Shown: piece after piece, positions 18,243 to 29,204 of the stretch | How positions within the stretch are numbered: the stretch's first letter is position 1 | How the letters are laid out: each line of letters begins with the position of its first letter | Origin: Burkholderiales bacterium | GTDB taxonomy: Bacteria > Pseudomonadota > Gammaproteobacteria > Burkholderiales > SG8-39 | Direction of reading: 5' to 3' | Assembly: GCA_027493935.1 (NCBI GenBank) | Contig: JAOSJV010000012.1 | Location: forward strand, 248,001 to 312,000 | DNA length: 64,000 bases | Translations under genes and position numbers: made by a program | The notes under the pieces: model-generated | The model's input: the letters and a program-made list of their open reading frames with translations, nothing else | Told to the model about the DNA's origin: nothing | Database searches by the model: none

Positions 18243-19577
18243 CTACTTGTCCCTCGCCGTCGCGCCGGCCTCCGTTGCGTCGCCCGCCCTTGTCACCGCC
18301 CGGATGGCGATGATGACCGGAACCAGGACCGAGGCGACGATGCCGGCGGCAAAGCCGTTGTTGTAGAGGTTGAGGCCGGCATGTACCGGCCCGACGGTGA
18401 GCGCCGCCGACGAATGCACGAACCCGGCGACGATGCCCCCAGTGCCAACCGAAGCGCCCCGCGATCGGCGCGAGCGTGGTGCCGAACAGCGCGGCGAGCA
18501 GGATCGACGGATCGTCGGCGCTCCACGGTTTCGCCAGTGAGCCGAGGAACACGCCGGCCATGATCGGCACGATGTTGCGCGGGTGCTTGCCGAACGCCGC
18601 GAAGCCGACGATCGTGAAGATCGCGCCGATCACCGGACCGTTCAGGTGGCCGCCGACGAGCAGGATGTAGGCCATCGCGATCGCGCCGCTCGCGCCCATG
18701 TTGGCGAGCGTCGGGCCGAAGCCGGCGAGCGCGATGAAGTCGGTGGGCGCCTGACCCGACTCGCGCATGATCTGCCGCGCCCGCGCGGGCACGGCCCGGT
18801 CCCAGTAGAACCCGGCGCAGACCATCGACAGGAAGAGCACGGCGAGGAACCCCCGAGCAGGACGTTGTTGCCGGTCGTCCAGATGAACACCGGGTCGGGG
18901 ACGAAGCCGTACGACTTGTAGAGCGCCACGACCAGGACGCCCACGAGACCGGCCGTGAACCCCATGTTGTAGAGGCTGAAGCCCGCGTGCGCCTTGAAGA
19001 GCTGCGCCGCCGCGGGCGCCAGGATGAACCCCATGACGAGGCCCGTGACGACCGCGAGCGGCAGGCTGACGGCGAGCGAAAGGCTCGTGCTGAACAGGAT
19101 CTCCGAGAAGATCGGGGCGAGCGCGGCCCCGAAGAACGCGACGTTGACGTGCGTCGCGAACGGCTCGCGCCTGAACCTCGCGTACAGCCAGACGCCGAGG
19201 ACGATCGACCAGACGTTGAGCAGGTTCTTGCCGAACAGCCCGAACCCGAGCACCAGGAAGAGGCACGCGACCGCGGCGCCGGCCATCTTCGCGCGCGCCT
19301 TGTAGTACACGAGGCAGGCGCAGAGCGTGAGCAGCCCGGCGTTCACGCAGCCGGCGCCGATGCCGCCGATGCCGAAGTAGTCGGTGAGGAGGGTGTCGCG
19401 CGAGGTCAGGATGGCGACGAGCCCGCGCGCGACCGCCGACGGCGTGTCGACGAGGAATCCGAACCCGACGAATGCCGCGGCGTACAGCGCGACGACGCCG
19501 AGGATCAGGCGGTCGGAAATCTCCCTCGGCGCGGGATTGCCCGTTGTGTCGCTCGCGCGCGCCTTCGGTCTGCTCAT
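18243..19577 (-). CDS. DUF1576 family membrane protein (two frameshifts)
   Basis: About 445 residues from ATG 19577. Many hydrophobic helices with two related halves: FFGAALAPIFSEILF.., AGFSLYNMGFTAGLVG and later FGTTLAPIAGRFGWHWG.., AGLNLYNNGFAAGI, the paired pattern of DUF1576 proteins. Transported substrate unknown. A G is missing from the run at 18850-18854 and one is extra at 18436-18440; both restore the domain when corrected. It is divergent from the urease operon. Confidence 0.72.
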
Positions 19578-19696
19578 TGCCGCCCGCCTTCGGATCGAGG
19601 ATGCCGCCGGAATGATCCGTTTCAATGGTGAAACGCGCCGCCGCCGCGTCATCGTCGGCACGCGCTAGTCATCCCTCCGCAACGACAGGGCTGAAG

Positions 19697-19725
19697 TTGA
19701 CCGAGCGCAGGATAGCGTCTACGAT
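19697..19725 (+). promoter_or_regulatory. Sigma-70-type promoter of the urease operon
   Basis: TTGACC (19697-19702), a spacer of exactly 17 bases, and TACGAT (19720-19725). The predicted start near 19732 gives a 50-base leader to ureA. No NtrC-type sigma-54 box (GG-N10-GC) was recognised, so nitrogen control, if any, is not evident from this site. Confidence 0.6.
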
Positions 19726-19781
19726 CGCCGCGCGTCCAGCATACCAACGCCCCCGCGACGCGCCCGAGCCGGAGGATCAGA

Positions 19782-20084
19782 ATGCAACTCACCCCGCGGG
19801 AATTCGACAAGCTCCTCGTCTACATGCTCGCGGAGGTCGCGCTCAAGCGCAAGGCGAAGGGGCTGAAGCTCAACTATCCCGAAGCCGTCGCCGTGATCTC
19901 GGCGGCCGCGCTCGACGGCGCGCGCGCCGGCAAGACGATCGAGGAGGTGACCAAGGAGGCGCGCGCCGCGCTCACCAAGGCGGATGTCATGGACGGCGTC
20001 GCCGACCTGATTCCGATGGTGCAGATCGAGGCGGTGTTCACCGACGGCAGCCGCCTGGTGACCGTGCACACCCCCATCCAGTGA
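19782..20084 (+). CDS. ureA: Urease gamma subunit
   Basis: 100 residues, full length for Ure[35 protein letters not shown] and the terminal [12 protein letters not shown] are near-invariant. The ribosome site GGAGGATCAGA precedes ATG. First gene of the urease operon; with UreB and UreC it forms the nickel enzyme that hydrolyses urea to ammonia and carbamate. Confidence 0.98.
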   Translation: MQLTPREFDKLLVYMLAEVALKRKAKGLKLNYPEAVAVISAAALDGARAGKTIEEVTKEARAALTKADVMDGVADLIPMVQIEAVFTDGSRLVTVHTPIQ

Positions 20085-20103
20085 GCGCCAGAGGAGCGTC
20101 GCG

Positions 20104-20553
20104 ATGCCGAGCACCAAGCAGTACCCCAGCCTTGCCGCCGACGTCGATCCGGCCACCATCGACGTGGCGCTGGGCGGCTACGTGTGCCGCAAGGAGCCGG
20201 TCGCGTTCAACGAGAAGCGGCCGGTGACCGCGGTCACGGTGCGCAATACGGGCGACCGTCCGGTGCAGGTCGGCTCGCACTTCCATTTCTTCGAGGTCAA
20301 CCGCGCTCTCGAGTTCGACCGCGCCGCGGCCTTCGGGCTGCATCTCGACATCCCGGCCTCCACGGCACTGCGATTCGAGCCGGGCGACGAGCGCAAGGTG
20401 GAGCTCGTCCCCTACGCCGGCAAGCGCGGGGTGTACGGCTTCAACAACCTGGTCGACGGCCCCACCGGCGGCAAGCCCGCCGTCGCGCGCAAGACCAAGG
20501 CCGTGGCGCTCGCCGCGAAGCGCGGCTTCCGCTCGTCCGCGAAGAAGCGCTGA
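20104..20553 (+). CDS. ureB: Urease beta subunit
   Basis: 149 residues. [35 protein letters not shown] and [14 protein letters not shown] identify UreB. It has a longer Lys-rich C-terminal tail ([20 protein letters not shown]) than the roughly 100-residue classical subunit, which is common in proteobacteria. 19 bases after ureA. Confidence 0.97.
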   Translation: MPSTKQYPSLAADVDPATIDVALGGYVCRKEPVAFNEKRPVTAVTVRNTGDRPVQVGSHFHFFEVNRALEFDRAAAFGLHLDIPASTALRFEPGDERKVELVPYAGKRGVYGFNNLVDGPTGGKPAVARKTKAVALAAKRGFRSSAKKR

Positions 20554-20596
20554 GCCGGCAACGGCCCGCGCCGCCCCTCTCCACCCGAGGACCTCC

Positions 20597-22318
20597 ATGG
20601 CAACGATCTCACGCAACGAGTACGTCGGCCTGTTCGGACCCACGACCGGCGACCGCATCCGGCTCGGGGACACCAACCTCTTCGTCGAGGTCGAGCGCGA
20701 TCTGCGCGGGCCCTCGGGCGACGAGATCGTGTTCGGCGGCGGCAAGAGCCTGCGCGAGGGCATGGGCATGGACAACCAGGTCACGCGTGCGGGCGGCGCG
20801 CCCGACCTCGTCATCACCAACGTGACGATCATCGACGCGGTGCTCGGCGTGGTGAAGGCCGACGTCGGCGTCAAGGACGGCCGCATCTGCGGGATCGGCA
20901 AGGCGGGCAATCCGCAGACGATGAGCGGCGTCACCAAGGGTCTGGAGTGCGGCCTCGCCACCGACGCGATCTCCGGCTCGCACCTGATCCTGACCGCGGG
21001 CGGCATCGACACCCACATTCACTACATCTCGCCGCAGCAGGCGTACGCGGCGCTCTCCAACGGCACGACCACGCTGATCGGCGGCGGGACCGGCCCTTCG
21101 GACGGATCGAACGCGACGACCGTCACCTCGGGGCCGGGGAACATCCGGACCATGTTGCGCGCCTTCGAGGGCTGGCCGATCAACGTCGGCATCCTCGGCA
21201 AGGGGCACGGGCACGGGAAGGCGGCGCTCGTCGAGCAGGTCAAGGCCGGCGCGGTCGGCTTCAAGTGCCACGAGGACTGGGGCACCACGCCGGCGGTGCT
21301 GCGCTCCGCGCTCAGCGTCGCCGACGACATGGACGTGCAGGTGTGCATCCACACCGACACGCTGAACGAGTCCGGTTTCGTCGAGGACACGATCGAAGCC
21401 TTCGAGGGCCGCGCGGTGCACTCGTTCCACACCGAAGGGTCGGGCGGCGGCCACGCGCCGGACATCATCCGCATCTCGGCGCTGCCCAACGTGCTGCCCT
21501 CCTCGACCAATCCCACGCTCCCCTACGGGATCAACTCGCAGGCGGAGCTCTACGACATGATCATGGTGTGCCACCACCTCTCCCCCGACATCCCGTCGGA
21601 CGTGGCGTTCACCGAGAGCCGCATCCGCGCCGAGACCATCGCCGCCGAGAACGTGCTGCACGACATCGGCGTGATCTCGATGATGTCGAGCGACTCCCAG
21701 GCGATGGGCCGCATCGGCGAGTGCTGGCTGCGCACCGTCCAGACCGCCGACGCGATGAAGACCGGGAGGGGCAAGCTGCCGGAGGACGCGAAGGGCAACG
21801 ACAACTTCCGCGTGCTGCGCTACGTCGCCAAGATCACCATCAACCCCGCAATCACGCACGGCCTGTCCCACGTCATCGGATCGGTCGAGGTCGGCAAGAT
21901 CGCCGACCTGGTGCTGTGGGAGCCGGGGTTCTTCGGCGCGAAGCCGAAGCTCGTGCTGAAGGGCGGGGTGATCAGCTGGTCGGTGATGGGAGACCCGAAC
22001 GCCTCGCTGCCCACGCCGCAGCCGGTCTACTACCGCCCGATGTTCGGCGCGTTCGGCAAGGCGCTGCCCGACACCTGCATCACGTTCGTGTCGGGCGCGG
22101 CGCACGCGGCGGGGATCAAGCGCAAGCTCGGCCTCGAGCGCCAAGTAATCGCGGTGAAGAACACCCGCAGGGTCGGCAAGCGCGACATGGTCCGGAACTC
22201 CGGCACCCCGAACATCGAGGTGAACCCGGAGACTTTCGCGGTGACCGTCGACGGCAAGCACGCGACGGTGAAGCCGCTCAAGACGGTGTCGCTCAACCAG
22301 AAATACTTCTTCAGCTGA
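20597..22318 (+). CDS. ureC: Urease alpha subunit (catalytic)
   Basis: 573 residues, full length. The nickel-bridging carbamylated lysine is in GFKCHEDWG (Lys about residue 223). The active-site flap and ligands are present: [29 protein letters not shown] and [16 protein letters not shown]. Intact, with no frameshift. CACCCGAGGACCTCC precedes the ATG as ribosome site. Confidence 0.98.
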   Translation: MATISRNEYVGLFGPTTGDRIRLGDTNLFVEVERDLRGPSGDEIVFGGGKSLREGMGMDNQVTRAGGAPDLVITNVTIIDAVLGVVKADVGVKDGRICGIGKAGNPQTMSGVTKGLECGLATDAISGSHLILTAGGIDTHIHYISPQQAYAALSNGTTTLIGGGTGPSDGSNATTVTSGPGNIRTMLRAFEGWPINVGILGKGHGHGKAALVEQVKAGAVGFKCHEDWGTTPAVLRSALSVADDMDVQVCIHTDTLNESGFVEDTIEAFEGRAVHSFHTEGSGGGHAPDIIRISALPNVLPSSTNPTLPYGINSQAELYDMIMVCHHLSPDIPSDVAFTESRIRAETIAAENVLHDIGVISMMSSDSQAMGRIGECWLRTVQTADAMKTGRGKLPEDAKGNDNFRVLRYVAKITINPAITHGLSHVIGSVEVGKIADLVLWEPGFFGAKPKLVLKGGVISWSVMGDPNASLPTPQPVYYRPMFGAFGKALPDTCITFVSGAAHAAGIKRKLGLERQVIAVKNTRRVGKRDMVRNSGTPNIEVNPETFAVTVDGKHATVKPLKTVSLNQKYFFS

Positions 22319-22328
22319 CCCGCGCGGC

Positions 22329-22994
22329 ATGACCCTCGTCGAAGCCGTGCTCGGGAACGCGGCCGACCCGGAGTGGGCCGTGCGCCTGTCCACGGCGGCG
22401 GTGGACGCGCTCGAGCTCGACCACTGGGAGGCGCAGAAGAACCGCCTACGCAAGAAGACCGCGGGCGGCGTCGAGATCGCGGTCTCGCTCGACCGCGGCA
22501 CGTTCATGCGCGACGGCGACGTGCTCGTCTGGGACGCGCAGGTCGCGCGGGCGGTGGTCGCCCGGATCAGCCTGCGCGACGTGATGATCATCCACCTCGA
22601 CGCCCTGGAGCAGGCGGCCCCGGAGGTTGCCCGCCGCACCTGCGTCGAGCTCGGCCATGCGCTCGGCAACCAGCACTGGCCCGCCCTGGTGAAGGAGAAC
22701 CGCGTGTACGTCCCGCTCACCGTGGACCGCAAGGTGATGAGCTCGGTCATGAACACGCACCGCTTCGAGGGTATCCGCTACGAGTTCGTGCCGGGCGGCG
22801 AGATCGTGCCCTACCTCGCCCCGCACGAGTCGCGGCGGCTCTTCGGCGGCGCCGAGGGCCCGGTGCATACGCACGCGCACGAGCAGTACGTGGCGGTCGA
22901 CGCGGCGACGGGACAGGCGTACGCGCGCCCGCCGATGCGCGCGCACCCGCATCCGCACCCGCACGCACGGACCGACGCCGAGCCGCACGAATGA
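22329..22994 (+). CDS. ureE: Urease accessory protein UreE (nickel metallochaperone)
   Basis: 221 residues. The UreE N-terminal domain (peptide-binding) is followed by the metal-binding domain with [17 protein letters not shown]. The C-terminal tail is His-rich ([11 protein letters not shown] and [10 protein letters not shown]), as in UreE proteins that store several Ni2+ ions. It delivers nickel to the UreDFG-apourease complex. The stop overlaps the ureF start (ATGA). Confidence 0.95.
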   Translation: MTLVEAVLGNAADPEWAVRLSTAAVDALELDHWEAQKNRLRKKTAGGVEIAVSLDRGTFMRDGDVLVWDAQVARAVVARISLRDVMIIHLDALEQAAPEVARRTCVELGHALGNQHWPALVKENRVYVPLTVDRKVMSSVMNTHRFEGIRYEFVPGGEIVPYLAPHESRRLFGGAEGPVHTHAHEQYVAVDAATGQAYARPPMRAHPHPHPHARTDAEPHE

Positions 22995-23714
22995 CCGCAG
23001 CCGCCGACGGCGGCGCCGCCGCGCGGGACGGCGCGGCCCGCCTCGCCCGCATGCTCCAGTTCGGGGACTCGATGTTCCCGATCGGCGGCTTCGCGTTCTC
23101 CGGCGGGCTCGAGTCGGCCGTGCAGAAGCGCGTGGTGACCGACGCGCGGACGCTCGAGGCATTCGCGCGCACCGCGGTCGAGCAGGCCGCCTCCGGCGAC
23201 GGCATCGCCCTCGTCTTCGCGCATCGCGCGGCGGCGGCGGGCGATGTCGAGGAACTCGCGCGTATCGACGCGCGGGTCTTCGCCCGCAAGCTCTCGAGCG
23301 AGACGCGCGCGATGTCGGTGCGCATGGGCAAGAAGTTCGCCGCGATGGGCGCCGAGGTGACCGGCGCACCGCTCCTCCAGACATGGCGGGAGCGCATCGA
23401 CTCGGGCGCCACGCCCGGCTGCTACCCCGTGGCGCTCGCGGTGAACTTCGCCGTGCAGAACCTGTCGGCGCGCGATGCCTTCGTGACGCACCAGTACGGC
23501 GTCGCAACGATGATCCTCGGCGCGGCGCTGCGGCTCGATGAAGATCGGCCACGTCGACACGCAGCGGATGCTCTACCGGCTCAACGCGGACGCGGACGCA
23601 GCGTACGAGGCTGCGGCCCGAGCGCGCCTCGCCGACATGGCGGGCTTCGCGCCGCTCACGGAGATTCTCGCCGCGGCACACGTCAAGGCGCACGTGCGCC
23701 TGTTCATGAACTGA
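22991..23714 (+). CDS. ureF: Urease accessory protein UreF (frameshifted)
   Basis: About 240 residues after repair. [33 protein letters not shown] and [19 protein letters not shown] are the UreF core; then an extra G at 23537 shifts the frame, and [16 protein letters not shown] with the [12 protein letters not shown] end follows in the next frame. UreF acts with UreD and UreG in GTP-dependent nickel insertion. The rest of the operon is intact or nearly so, which favours a read error. Confidence 0.93.
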
Positions 23715-23725
23715 GGAATCGAAGA

Positions 23726-24370
23726 GTGGCGAAGAAGATCACGCGCATCGGGGTCGGCGGCCCGGTCGGCTCGGGCAAGACGGCGATCGTGGAGGCGATC
23801 ACGCCGCGCCTGCTCGAGATGGGCATCAAGGTCCTCATCATCACCAACGACGTGGTGACGACCGAGGACGCGAAGCACGTCCAGCGCACGCTCAAGGGCA
23901 TCCTGCTCGAGGAGCGCATCCTCGGCGTGGAGACCGGCGCCTGCCCGCACACCGCAGTGCGCGAGGATCCGAGCATGAACCTCGCCGCGGTCGAGGACAT
24001 GGAGGCGCGCTTTCCCGACGGCGACGTGGTACTGATCGAGAGCGGCGGCGACAACCTGACGCTGACGTTCTCGCCGGCGCTGGTCGACTTCTTCATCTAC
24101 GTCATCGACGTGGCCGCCGGCGACAAGATCCCGCGCAAGAACGGCCCCGGAATCACGCAGTCGGACATCCTGGTCATCAACAAGACCGATCTCGCGCCGC
24201 ACGTCGGGGCGAGCCTGGCGGTCATGGAGCACGACTCGCGCGTGATGCGCGGCGACAAGCCGTTCGTCTTCACCAACTGCAAGACCGGCGAAGGCATCCC
24301 GGCACTGGTCGACCGGATCCGCAAGGATCTCCTCTTCGACCTGAAGCTGCCGGCGCGGCAGCGCGCGTGA
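23726..24370 (+). CDS. ureG: Urease accessory GTPase UreG
   Basis: 214 residues from GTG 23726. [12 protein letters not shown] (P-loop), the CPH metal motif in [25 protein letters not shown] (switch region) and [10 protein letters not shown] (base recognition) are all present. A SIMIBI-class GTPase whose nickel-bound dimer hands metal to urease. The stop overlaps the next start in GTGATG. Confidence 0.97.
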   Translation: MAKKITRIGVGGPVGSGKTAIVEAITPRLLEMGIKVLIITNDVVTTEDAKHVQRTLKGILLEERILGVETGACPHTAVREDPSMNLAAVEDMEARFPDGDVVLIESGGDNLTLTFSPALVDFFIYVIDVAAGDKIPRKNGPGITQSDILVINKTDLAPHVGASLAVMEHDSRVMRGDKPFVFTNCKTGEGIPALVDRIRKDLLFDLKLPARQRA

Positions 24371-25331
24371 TGCGCATCGCCGAAGGCGCGCCGACGCTCG
24401 CCCCCTGGGCCGACGCCGAGGCGCTCGGCCTGGCGGCGACGGAACTCGCGGCGTTCCAGGACGAGCCGCCGCAGATGGCGAGCGGCGCGGTTGGCAAGAC
24501 CGGGTTCCTGCGGCTCGGGTTCGAGGTGCGCGGCGACCGGACCATCCTCGCCGAGCTCGACCGGCGCGCGCCGTACATGGCGCAGCGCGCGCTCTATCCG
24601 GACCCGGGGATGCCGGACCAGGCGTGGCTCTTCATGATCACGACTTCCGGCTGCGTGCTGCAAGGCGACCGCCTCGCGCTGGAGGTGGGGCTCGGTCCGG
24701 GCGCGCGGGCGCACGTCACGACGCAGTCGGCGACCAAGGTCCACTCGATGGACGCCAACCACGCGGTGCAGACGCAGCGCATCGCGCTCGCCGACGGCGC
24801 CTACCTCGAGTTCCTGCCCGAGCCGCTGATCCCGCACCGGCGGGCACGCTTCCTGAGCGACACGCGGATCGCGATCGCCGCCGAGGCGACGCTGCTCTAC
24901 GGGGAGATCGTCCAGCCGGGGCGCAAGCACCATCACCCGGACGAAGCCTTCGGCGCCACGCTGCTCGCGCTCGCGGTCGAGGCGGCGCGCCCCGACGGGC
25001 GGACGCTCTTCGCCGAGCGGCTCGTAATCGAGCCGGCGCGCCGGCCGGTGCGGCAGACGGGCGTGATGGACGCGTTCGACGTGCTCGGGAACGTCGTGCT
25101 GCTGACGCCGGCGCGCCACGCGGACCGCATCCACGCGCGCATCGACGCCGAGGTGGATCCCGCCCAGGGTGTCGCCTGCGGCGCGTGCCGGCTGCCGAAC
25201 AATGCCGGCCTGGTGTTCAAGGTGCTCGGACGGGAGACCGCTCAGGTCAAGGCCAAGCTGCGCGAGTTCTGGGGGATCGCGCGCGAAGTGATCACCGGCA
25301 CGCCCGTTCCCCGCCGTTCTTTTGGCGCTGA
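24370..25331 (+). CDS. ureD: Urease accessory protein UreD (3' frameshift)
   Basis: About 320 residues from ATG 24370. GKTGFLRLGFEVRGDRTILAEL, YPDPGMPDQAWLFMITTSGCVLQGDRL and ATKVHSMDANHAVQTQRI identify UreD (UreH in some species), the scaffold that binds apourease. Near 25310 a C appears to be missing; in the other frame the ending PPFFWR-stop is the family C-terminus. Placing ureD after ureG rather than before ureA is one of the known operon orders. Confidence 0.93.
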
Positions 25332-25345
25332 TCGGGGAGGCACGG

Positions 25346-26317
25346 ATGAAGGGAATGCTCGCGCGGTGGGAACGGCTCTGCGCGTCGTCGCGGATCTTGC
25401 GGTTCGTCGACGTCAATCTGCGCGGCGTCGGGCAGGTGATGTTCCAGGACAATCCCCTGAGCGGGCTCCTCTTCCTCGTCGCCATCGGCTGGGGCTCGTA
25501 CGCCTCGGGGATGCCGCAGGTGGGCTGGGGCGGGCTCGTCGGCGTCCTCGCGGCGACGCTCATGGCGCAGTGGCTGCGCGTGGACACTGCCGCGCTGAAC
25601 GCCGGTCTCCACGGCTTCAACGGGTACCTGGTCGGCCTCGCGCTGCCGACGTTCGTGGCGGTCTCGCCCGCACTCTGGGTCTACGTCGTGCTGGGCGCGG
25701 CCGTTTCGGTCGTGGTCATGCTCGGCCTCACGAATGTCCTCAAGACGTGGGGCGTGCCGGCGCTCACCGCGCCCTTCGTGCTCGTCTCGTGGCTGCTCCT
25801 GCTCGCCACCAACGCGTTCTCCGGGCTCGAGGGCGGCGCGCTGCCGCCGGCGGGCGAGATCGTGCCGATCGACCCATCCGCCACCGACCCGTTGCGATTC
25901 GGAGACTTCGTCGGTGGCGTCCTCACGAGCATCACGCAGGTGTTCCTGAAGGGTCACGGTCCGGCCGCAGTGCTGCTGCTCGCGGGTCTCGCGGTGAGCT
26001 CGACCGCCGCCGCGGTCTTCGCGGTCGTGGGTGCGGTGGTGGCCGTGATCGCCGCGCATCTCCTCGGCGCCGAAAGCCAGCTCGTCACCGCGGGCCTGCT
26101 CGGCTTCAACCCGGTGCTGACCGCGATCGCGCTCGGCGCGGTGTTCTACCGGCCGAGCGCGCGGGTCGCCGCCTACGCGCTGCTCGCCACGGTGCTGTCG
26201 GTCATCGCCCAGGGGGCGATGATCGCCGCCATGACGCCGTTCGGCATCCCGACGTTGACCGCCGCGTTCGTGCTGGTCACGTGGCTCTTCCTGATGCCGG
26301 GCCAGAAGTTCGAGTGA
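25346..26317 (+). CDS. Urea transporter (UT family)
   Basis: 323 residues from ATG 25346 (ribosome site GGGGAGG, seven bases away). Two homologous halves: GVGQVMFQDNPLSGLLFLVAIGWGSY.. with GLHGFNGYLVGLALP, and FLKGHGPAAVLLLAGL.. with AGLLGFNPVLTAIALG. These match the UT/Yut urea channel family. It supplies urea to the urease encoded just upstream. Confidence 0.92.
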   Translation: MKGMLARWERLCASSRILRFVDVNLRGVGQVMFQDNPLSGLLFLVAIGWGSYASGMPQVGWGGLVGVLAATLMAQWLRVDTAALNAGLHGFNGYLVGLALPTFVAVSPALWVYVVLGAAVSVVVMLGLTNVLKTWGVPALTAPFVLVSWLLLLATNAFSGLEGGALPPAGEIVPIDPSATDPLRFGDFVGGVLTSITQVFLKGHGPAAVLLLAGLAVSSTAAAVFAVVGAVVAVIAAHLLGAESQLVTAGLLGFNPVLTAIALGAVFYRPSARVAAYALLATVLSVIAQGAMIAAMTPFGIPTLTAAFVLVTWLFLMPGQKFE

Positions 26318-26345
26318 CGCGCTGCACGGCGGCGGGAGCGACGCG

Positions 26346-27062
26346 ATGACGCATTCCTCGATCCTGATGCTCGGCTTCCTGCTGGGGATGCGCCATGCGC
26401 TCGACGCCGACCACCTCGCAGCGGTCGCCACGCTCGCGACGCGCAGCCGCTCGGTCGCGCAGACCATGGGGCTCGGCGTGGCTTGGGGCACGGGCCACAC
26501 GCTGACGTTGATGCTCTTCGGCGGTGCCGTGCTTCTGCTCGGGCTCGCCCTGCCGCTGCAGGCGGCGCAGGCCCTCGAGTTCGCGGTGGGCGTCATGCTC
26601 GTCCTGCTGGGCGCGGACGTTCTCTACCGGCTGTGGCGCGACCGGATCCACTTCCACTGGCATCGACACGCCGGCGGCCTCGCCCACGTCCACGCGCACT
26701 CGCACCGCGACGAGCGCTCGCCGCACGATCCGGCCCGGCATCGGCACCGGCACCTGGGGGACCTCCCCGCGCGCGCCCTCCTCGTCGGCATGGTGCACGG
26801 GATGGCCGGATCCGCGGCGCTCATCCTGCTCAGCCTGGAAGCGGCGGAGTCGGTACCCTTGGGGCTCGGCTACATCGCGCTGTTCGGCCTGGGCTCGATC
26901 CTGGGCATGGCCGCGCTCTCGCTCGCGATCGCGGTGCCGCTGCGGATCACCTCGGCGCGCCTGACCCGGGTCTACGGCGGCATCTCCACGGCCGTCGGCC
27001 TGGCGACCGTCCTGCTCGGTGGCCACATCATGTACCGGATCGCGCTCGAGGTGGCCGCGTAA
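26346..27062 (+). CDS. Nickel permease, NiCoT/UreH-like
   Basis: 238 residues with six or so helices. RHALDADHLAAV carries the HX4DH motif needed for Ni2+/Co2+ recognition in NiCoT permeases; GLGVAWGTGHTLTL is the second conserved helix. The cytoplasmic loop is strongly His-rich (HFHWHRH, HVHAHSHRD and RHRHRH). As last recognised gene of the urease operon it most likely imports nickel for the enzyme. Confidence 0.88.
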   Translation: MTHSSILMLGFLLGMRHALDADHLAAVATLATRSRSVAQTMGLGVAWGTGHTLTLMLFGGAVLLLGLALPLQAAQALEFAVGVMLVLLGADVLYRLWRDRIHFHWHRHAGGLAHVHAHSHRDERSPHDPARHRHRHLGDLPARALLVGMVHGMAGSAALILLSLEAAESVPLGLGYIALFGLGSILGMAALSLAIAVPLRITSARLTRVYGGISTAVGLATVLLGGHIMYRIALEVAA

Positions 27063-27094
27063 GCGGGCGCCGGCGACCGATCAGGCAGGCAGAC

Positions 27095-27652
27095 GTGACG
27101 CGACCGGGATCGGCGCCTACCGCGGATGCGCCGACACTTGCACTGCAGCTTGGCGAGATCAAGCAGCTCTTCAACACGATGGACCCGGCGCCGTTCAACG
27201 AGCGGGATCTCGACCCGAACGCGGAGCGGTACATCGTCGAGTGGGCTCGCGAGCGCCGCGCCGGCGAGCCGCTCGGCCTCACGGTGCGCTTGGCGCGCGC
27301 GCAAGCCGACGCTGCGACCGTCGTTCCCGAGGCGGTGCGCGCGTACTTCACGCAGCGCGCCGCGGCCGAGCGCCGCCGGCTCCGGCAGCTCCTGCGTACC
27401 GGGCGCACGAGCCTCCTCGTCGGCGGGCTGTTCCTCGGCGCCGCGCTGCTCCTCGCCGACCTTCTCGCCGGCCTGGTCGCCGGCGAGCGCGCCGCCTCGG
27501 TGGTGCGCGAGAGCTTCGTGATCGGCGGCTGGGTCGCGCTGTGGCGGCCGCTCGAGATCTTTCTCTACGACTGGTGGCCGATCCTCGCCGAGGCCCGGCT
27601 CTACGACCGGCTCGGAGCCATGTCGGTCGAGGTGCGCGGCGGGGCGGACTGA
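27095..27652 (+). CDS. Conserved hypothetical membrane protein
   Basis: 185 residues from GTG 27095. A soluble N-terminal half (LQLGEIKQLFNTMDPAPFNERDLDPNAERYIVEWARE) is followed by two membrane helices around residues 110-130 and 145-160 and ends in ILAEARLYDRLG. I do not recognise a function. It lies 32 bases after the nickel permease and may be the last gene of that transcript. Confidence 0.6.
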   Translation: MTRPGSAPTADAPTLALQLGEIKQLFNTMDPAPFNERDLDPNAERYIVEWARERRAGEPLGLTVRLARAQADAATVVPEAVRAYFTQRAAAERRRLRQLLRTGRTSLLVGGLFLGAALLLADLLAGLVAGERAASVVRESFVIGGWVALWRPLEIFLYDWWPILAEARLYDRLGAMSVEVRGGAD

Positions 27653-27710
27653 CCTGCCGCCGGCACGGGCCGAAGGGGTATTCGCGGAACAGTTCGCCCG
27701 GGCACAGCCG

Positions 27711-29173
27711 TCACTTCGCAGCGCTCGCGGCGGGCCGCGGCGCCTCGAGCCGCTCGATCATGTAGGGATAGAACGGGTTCGACGACACCCGGATGAGCGA
27801 ATCCAGGGTCACGATCAGCGCACCGATCTCGCCGCGCGCGGCCATCGCGCCGAAATTGACGCCGTAGTTCTCCTCGGGGCCCGGGTACATCCCGTACAGC
27901 GCGTCGGTCACCGGAAACGGAACGGCGACGTGCGAGAGCGAGTACACCTCCGGCGGGTAGTCGAGGCCGAGCGGGCGAGAGCGCTCCTCGACTGCACCGG
28001 CCTCGACCACGCGCTCGACGACTTCGCGCGTGTCCGGGCCCGCGTTGGCGATGACCGTGACCCGGAAACGCCGCGGCGGAGCGGGCAACAACCGCTCGAT
28101 CTTCCCGCTGAAGGCCGGACGCAGCATCGGGCCGAGCCGCGCGTTCCGGTTGAGATCGAAGAGCACCAGCTCGCTGCCGTTGGCGGGCAAGTTGGCGTAC
28201 AGCGCGGAGACCACCGCCGGCGTGCTGACGGTAAAGTCGACCAGCGAGTGGAACGTGAGGACCGGCGCGAGCGCGCCGAGCCGGCCGGCGCGCGCGTTCT
28301 GGTCGATCTGCTGCTGCAGCACGCGCGTCAGGAGGAGGCCTGCCGCGCGCCGTTGATCGGGAAGGAGTTGTACTTGAACGGGTTGAATTCCGGCACCACG
28401 CTCAGCCATGCGGCCTTGGCGAAGCGCGGCAGGACCGCGGGCCAGCCGAATACGCCGGCGAAGCGGGCGAACTCGGTGATGCCGATCATCGGCGAGATGA
28501 GAACGATGCGATCGGGCCGCGCGAGCCGCGCGTCCTCGAGCGCGTCGAGCGCGTACTTCATCGCGAGCGCCCCGCCGTTGGAGAACCCCACCAGGTGCAA
28601 CGGCCGCGCGCCGCCCGCGCGCCGGCGCGCCTCTCGCACCGCCAGCCGGGTCGCCTGCGACCAGTCCTCCCATTCGACGTCGGTCAGCGCCGCGGGCACC
28701 GTGCCGTGCGCGGGCAGCCGGATGCCGATCGCGACGAAGCCGCGCGCCTGGTAGCGCCGGGCGATGTGCCGCAGGCTGTACGGCGTGTCGGTCAGCCCGT
28801 GCAGCAGCACCACCGCGCCCGCGGGCTCGCCGTCGGGCGCGAGGATGTACGAGCGGTTCCAGTCGACGCCGAAGCGGCCCGGGTAGAGCGGGCTGCCGTC
28901 GAAGTACCGGTTGGCGGGAATCCGTTCCTGCGGCTCGAGCTTGTCGGTGACGTTGCGGCGCACCTGGTCGAACAGCGCCGCCTCGGCCTTGACGTAACCT
29001 TTCCAGTCGAGCTTCGCGATCTCCTTCGCCCGGAGCTCTTCCGGAACGAACGTGTGCCAAAGCGCGAGCGGCGGACCGCGCTCGATCTGCCAGACGCGGA
29101 TCGCGAGCAGCGCGACGAGCGCGAGCGCGAGCCCCGCCGCGGTCCACTTCACGAGCCTCAAGAGCCGTCGCAT
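27711..29173 (-). CDS. Alpha/beta hydrolase, membrane-anchored esterase-like (frameshifted)
   Basis: About 487 residues. An N-terminal membrane helix (AAGLALALVALLAIRVW) is followed by an alpha/beta hydrolase fold: VVLLHGLTDTPYSLR (oxyanion region), GIRLPAHG and HLVGFSNGGALA (nucleophile Ser). A missing base near 28338 joins the two frames; the second part has TFHSLVDFTVSTPAVV (candidate acid) and LSHVAVPFPVTD (candidate His). Substrate unknown; a carboxylesterase or lysophospholipase is plausible. Its start is 32 bases downstream of the pldA stop. Confidence 0.75.
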
Positions 29174-29204
29174 GTCGCCTCGCTCCGGTCCGCCGGTCGT
29201 GCCG

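Noticed and set aside
22991-25331. ureF and ureD as true pseudogenes
   Set aside because: Single-base changes only, conserved sequence to both ends, and an otherwise intact operon; a sequence error is simpler.
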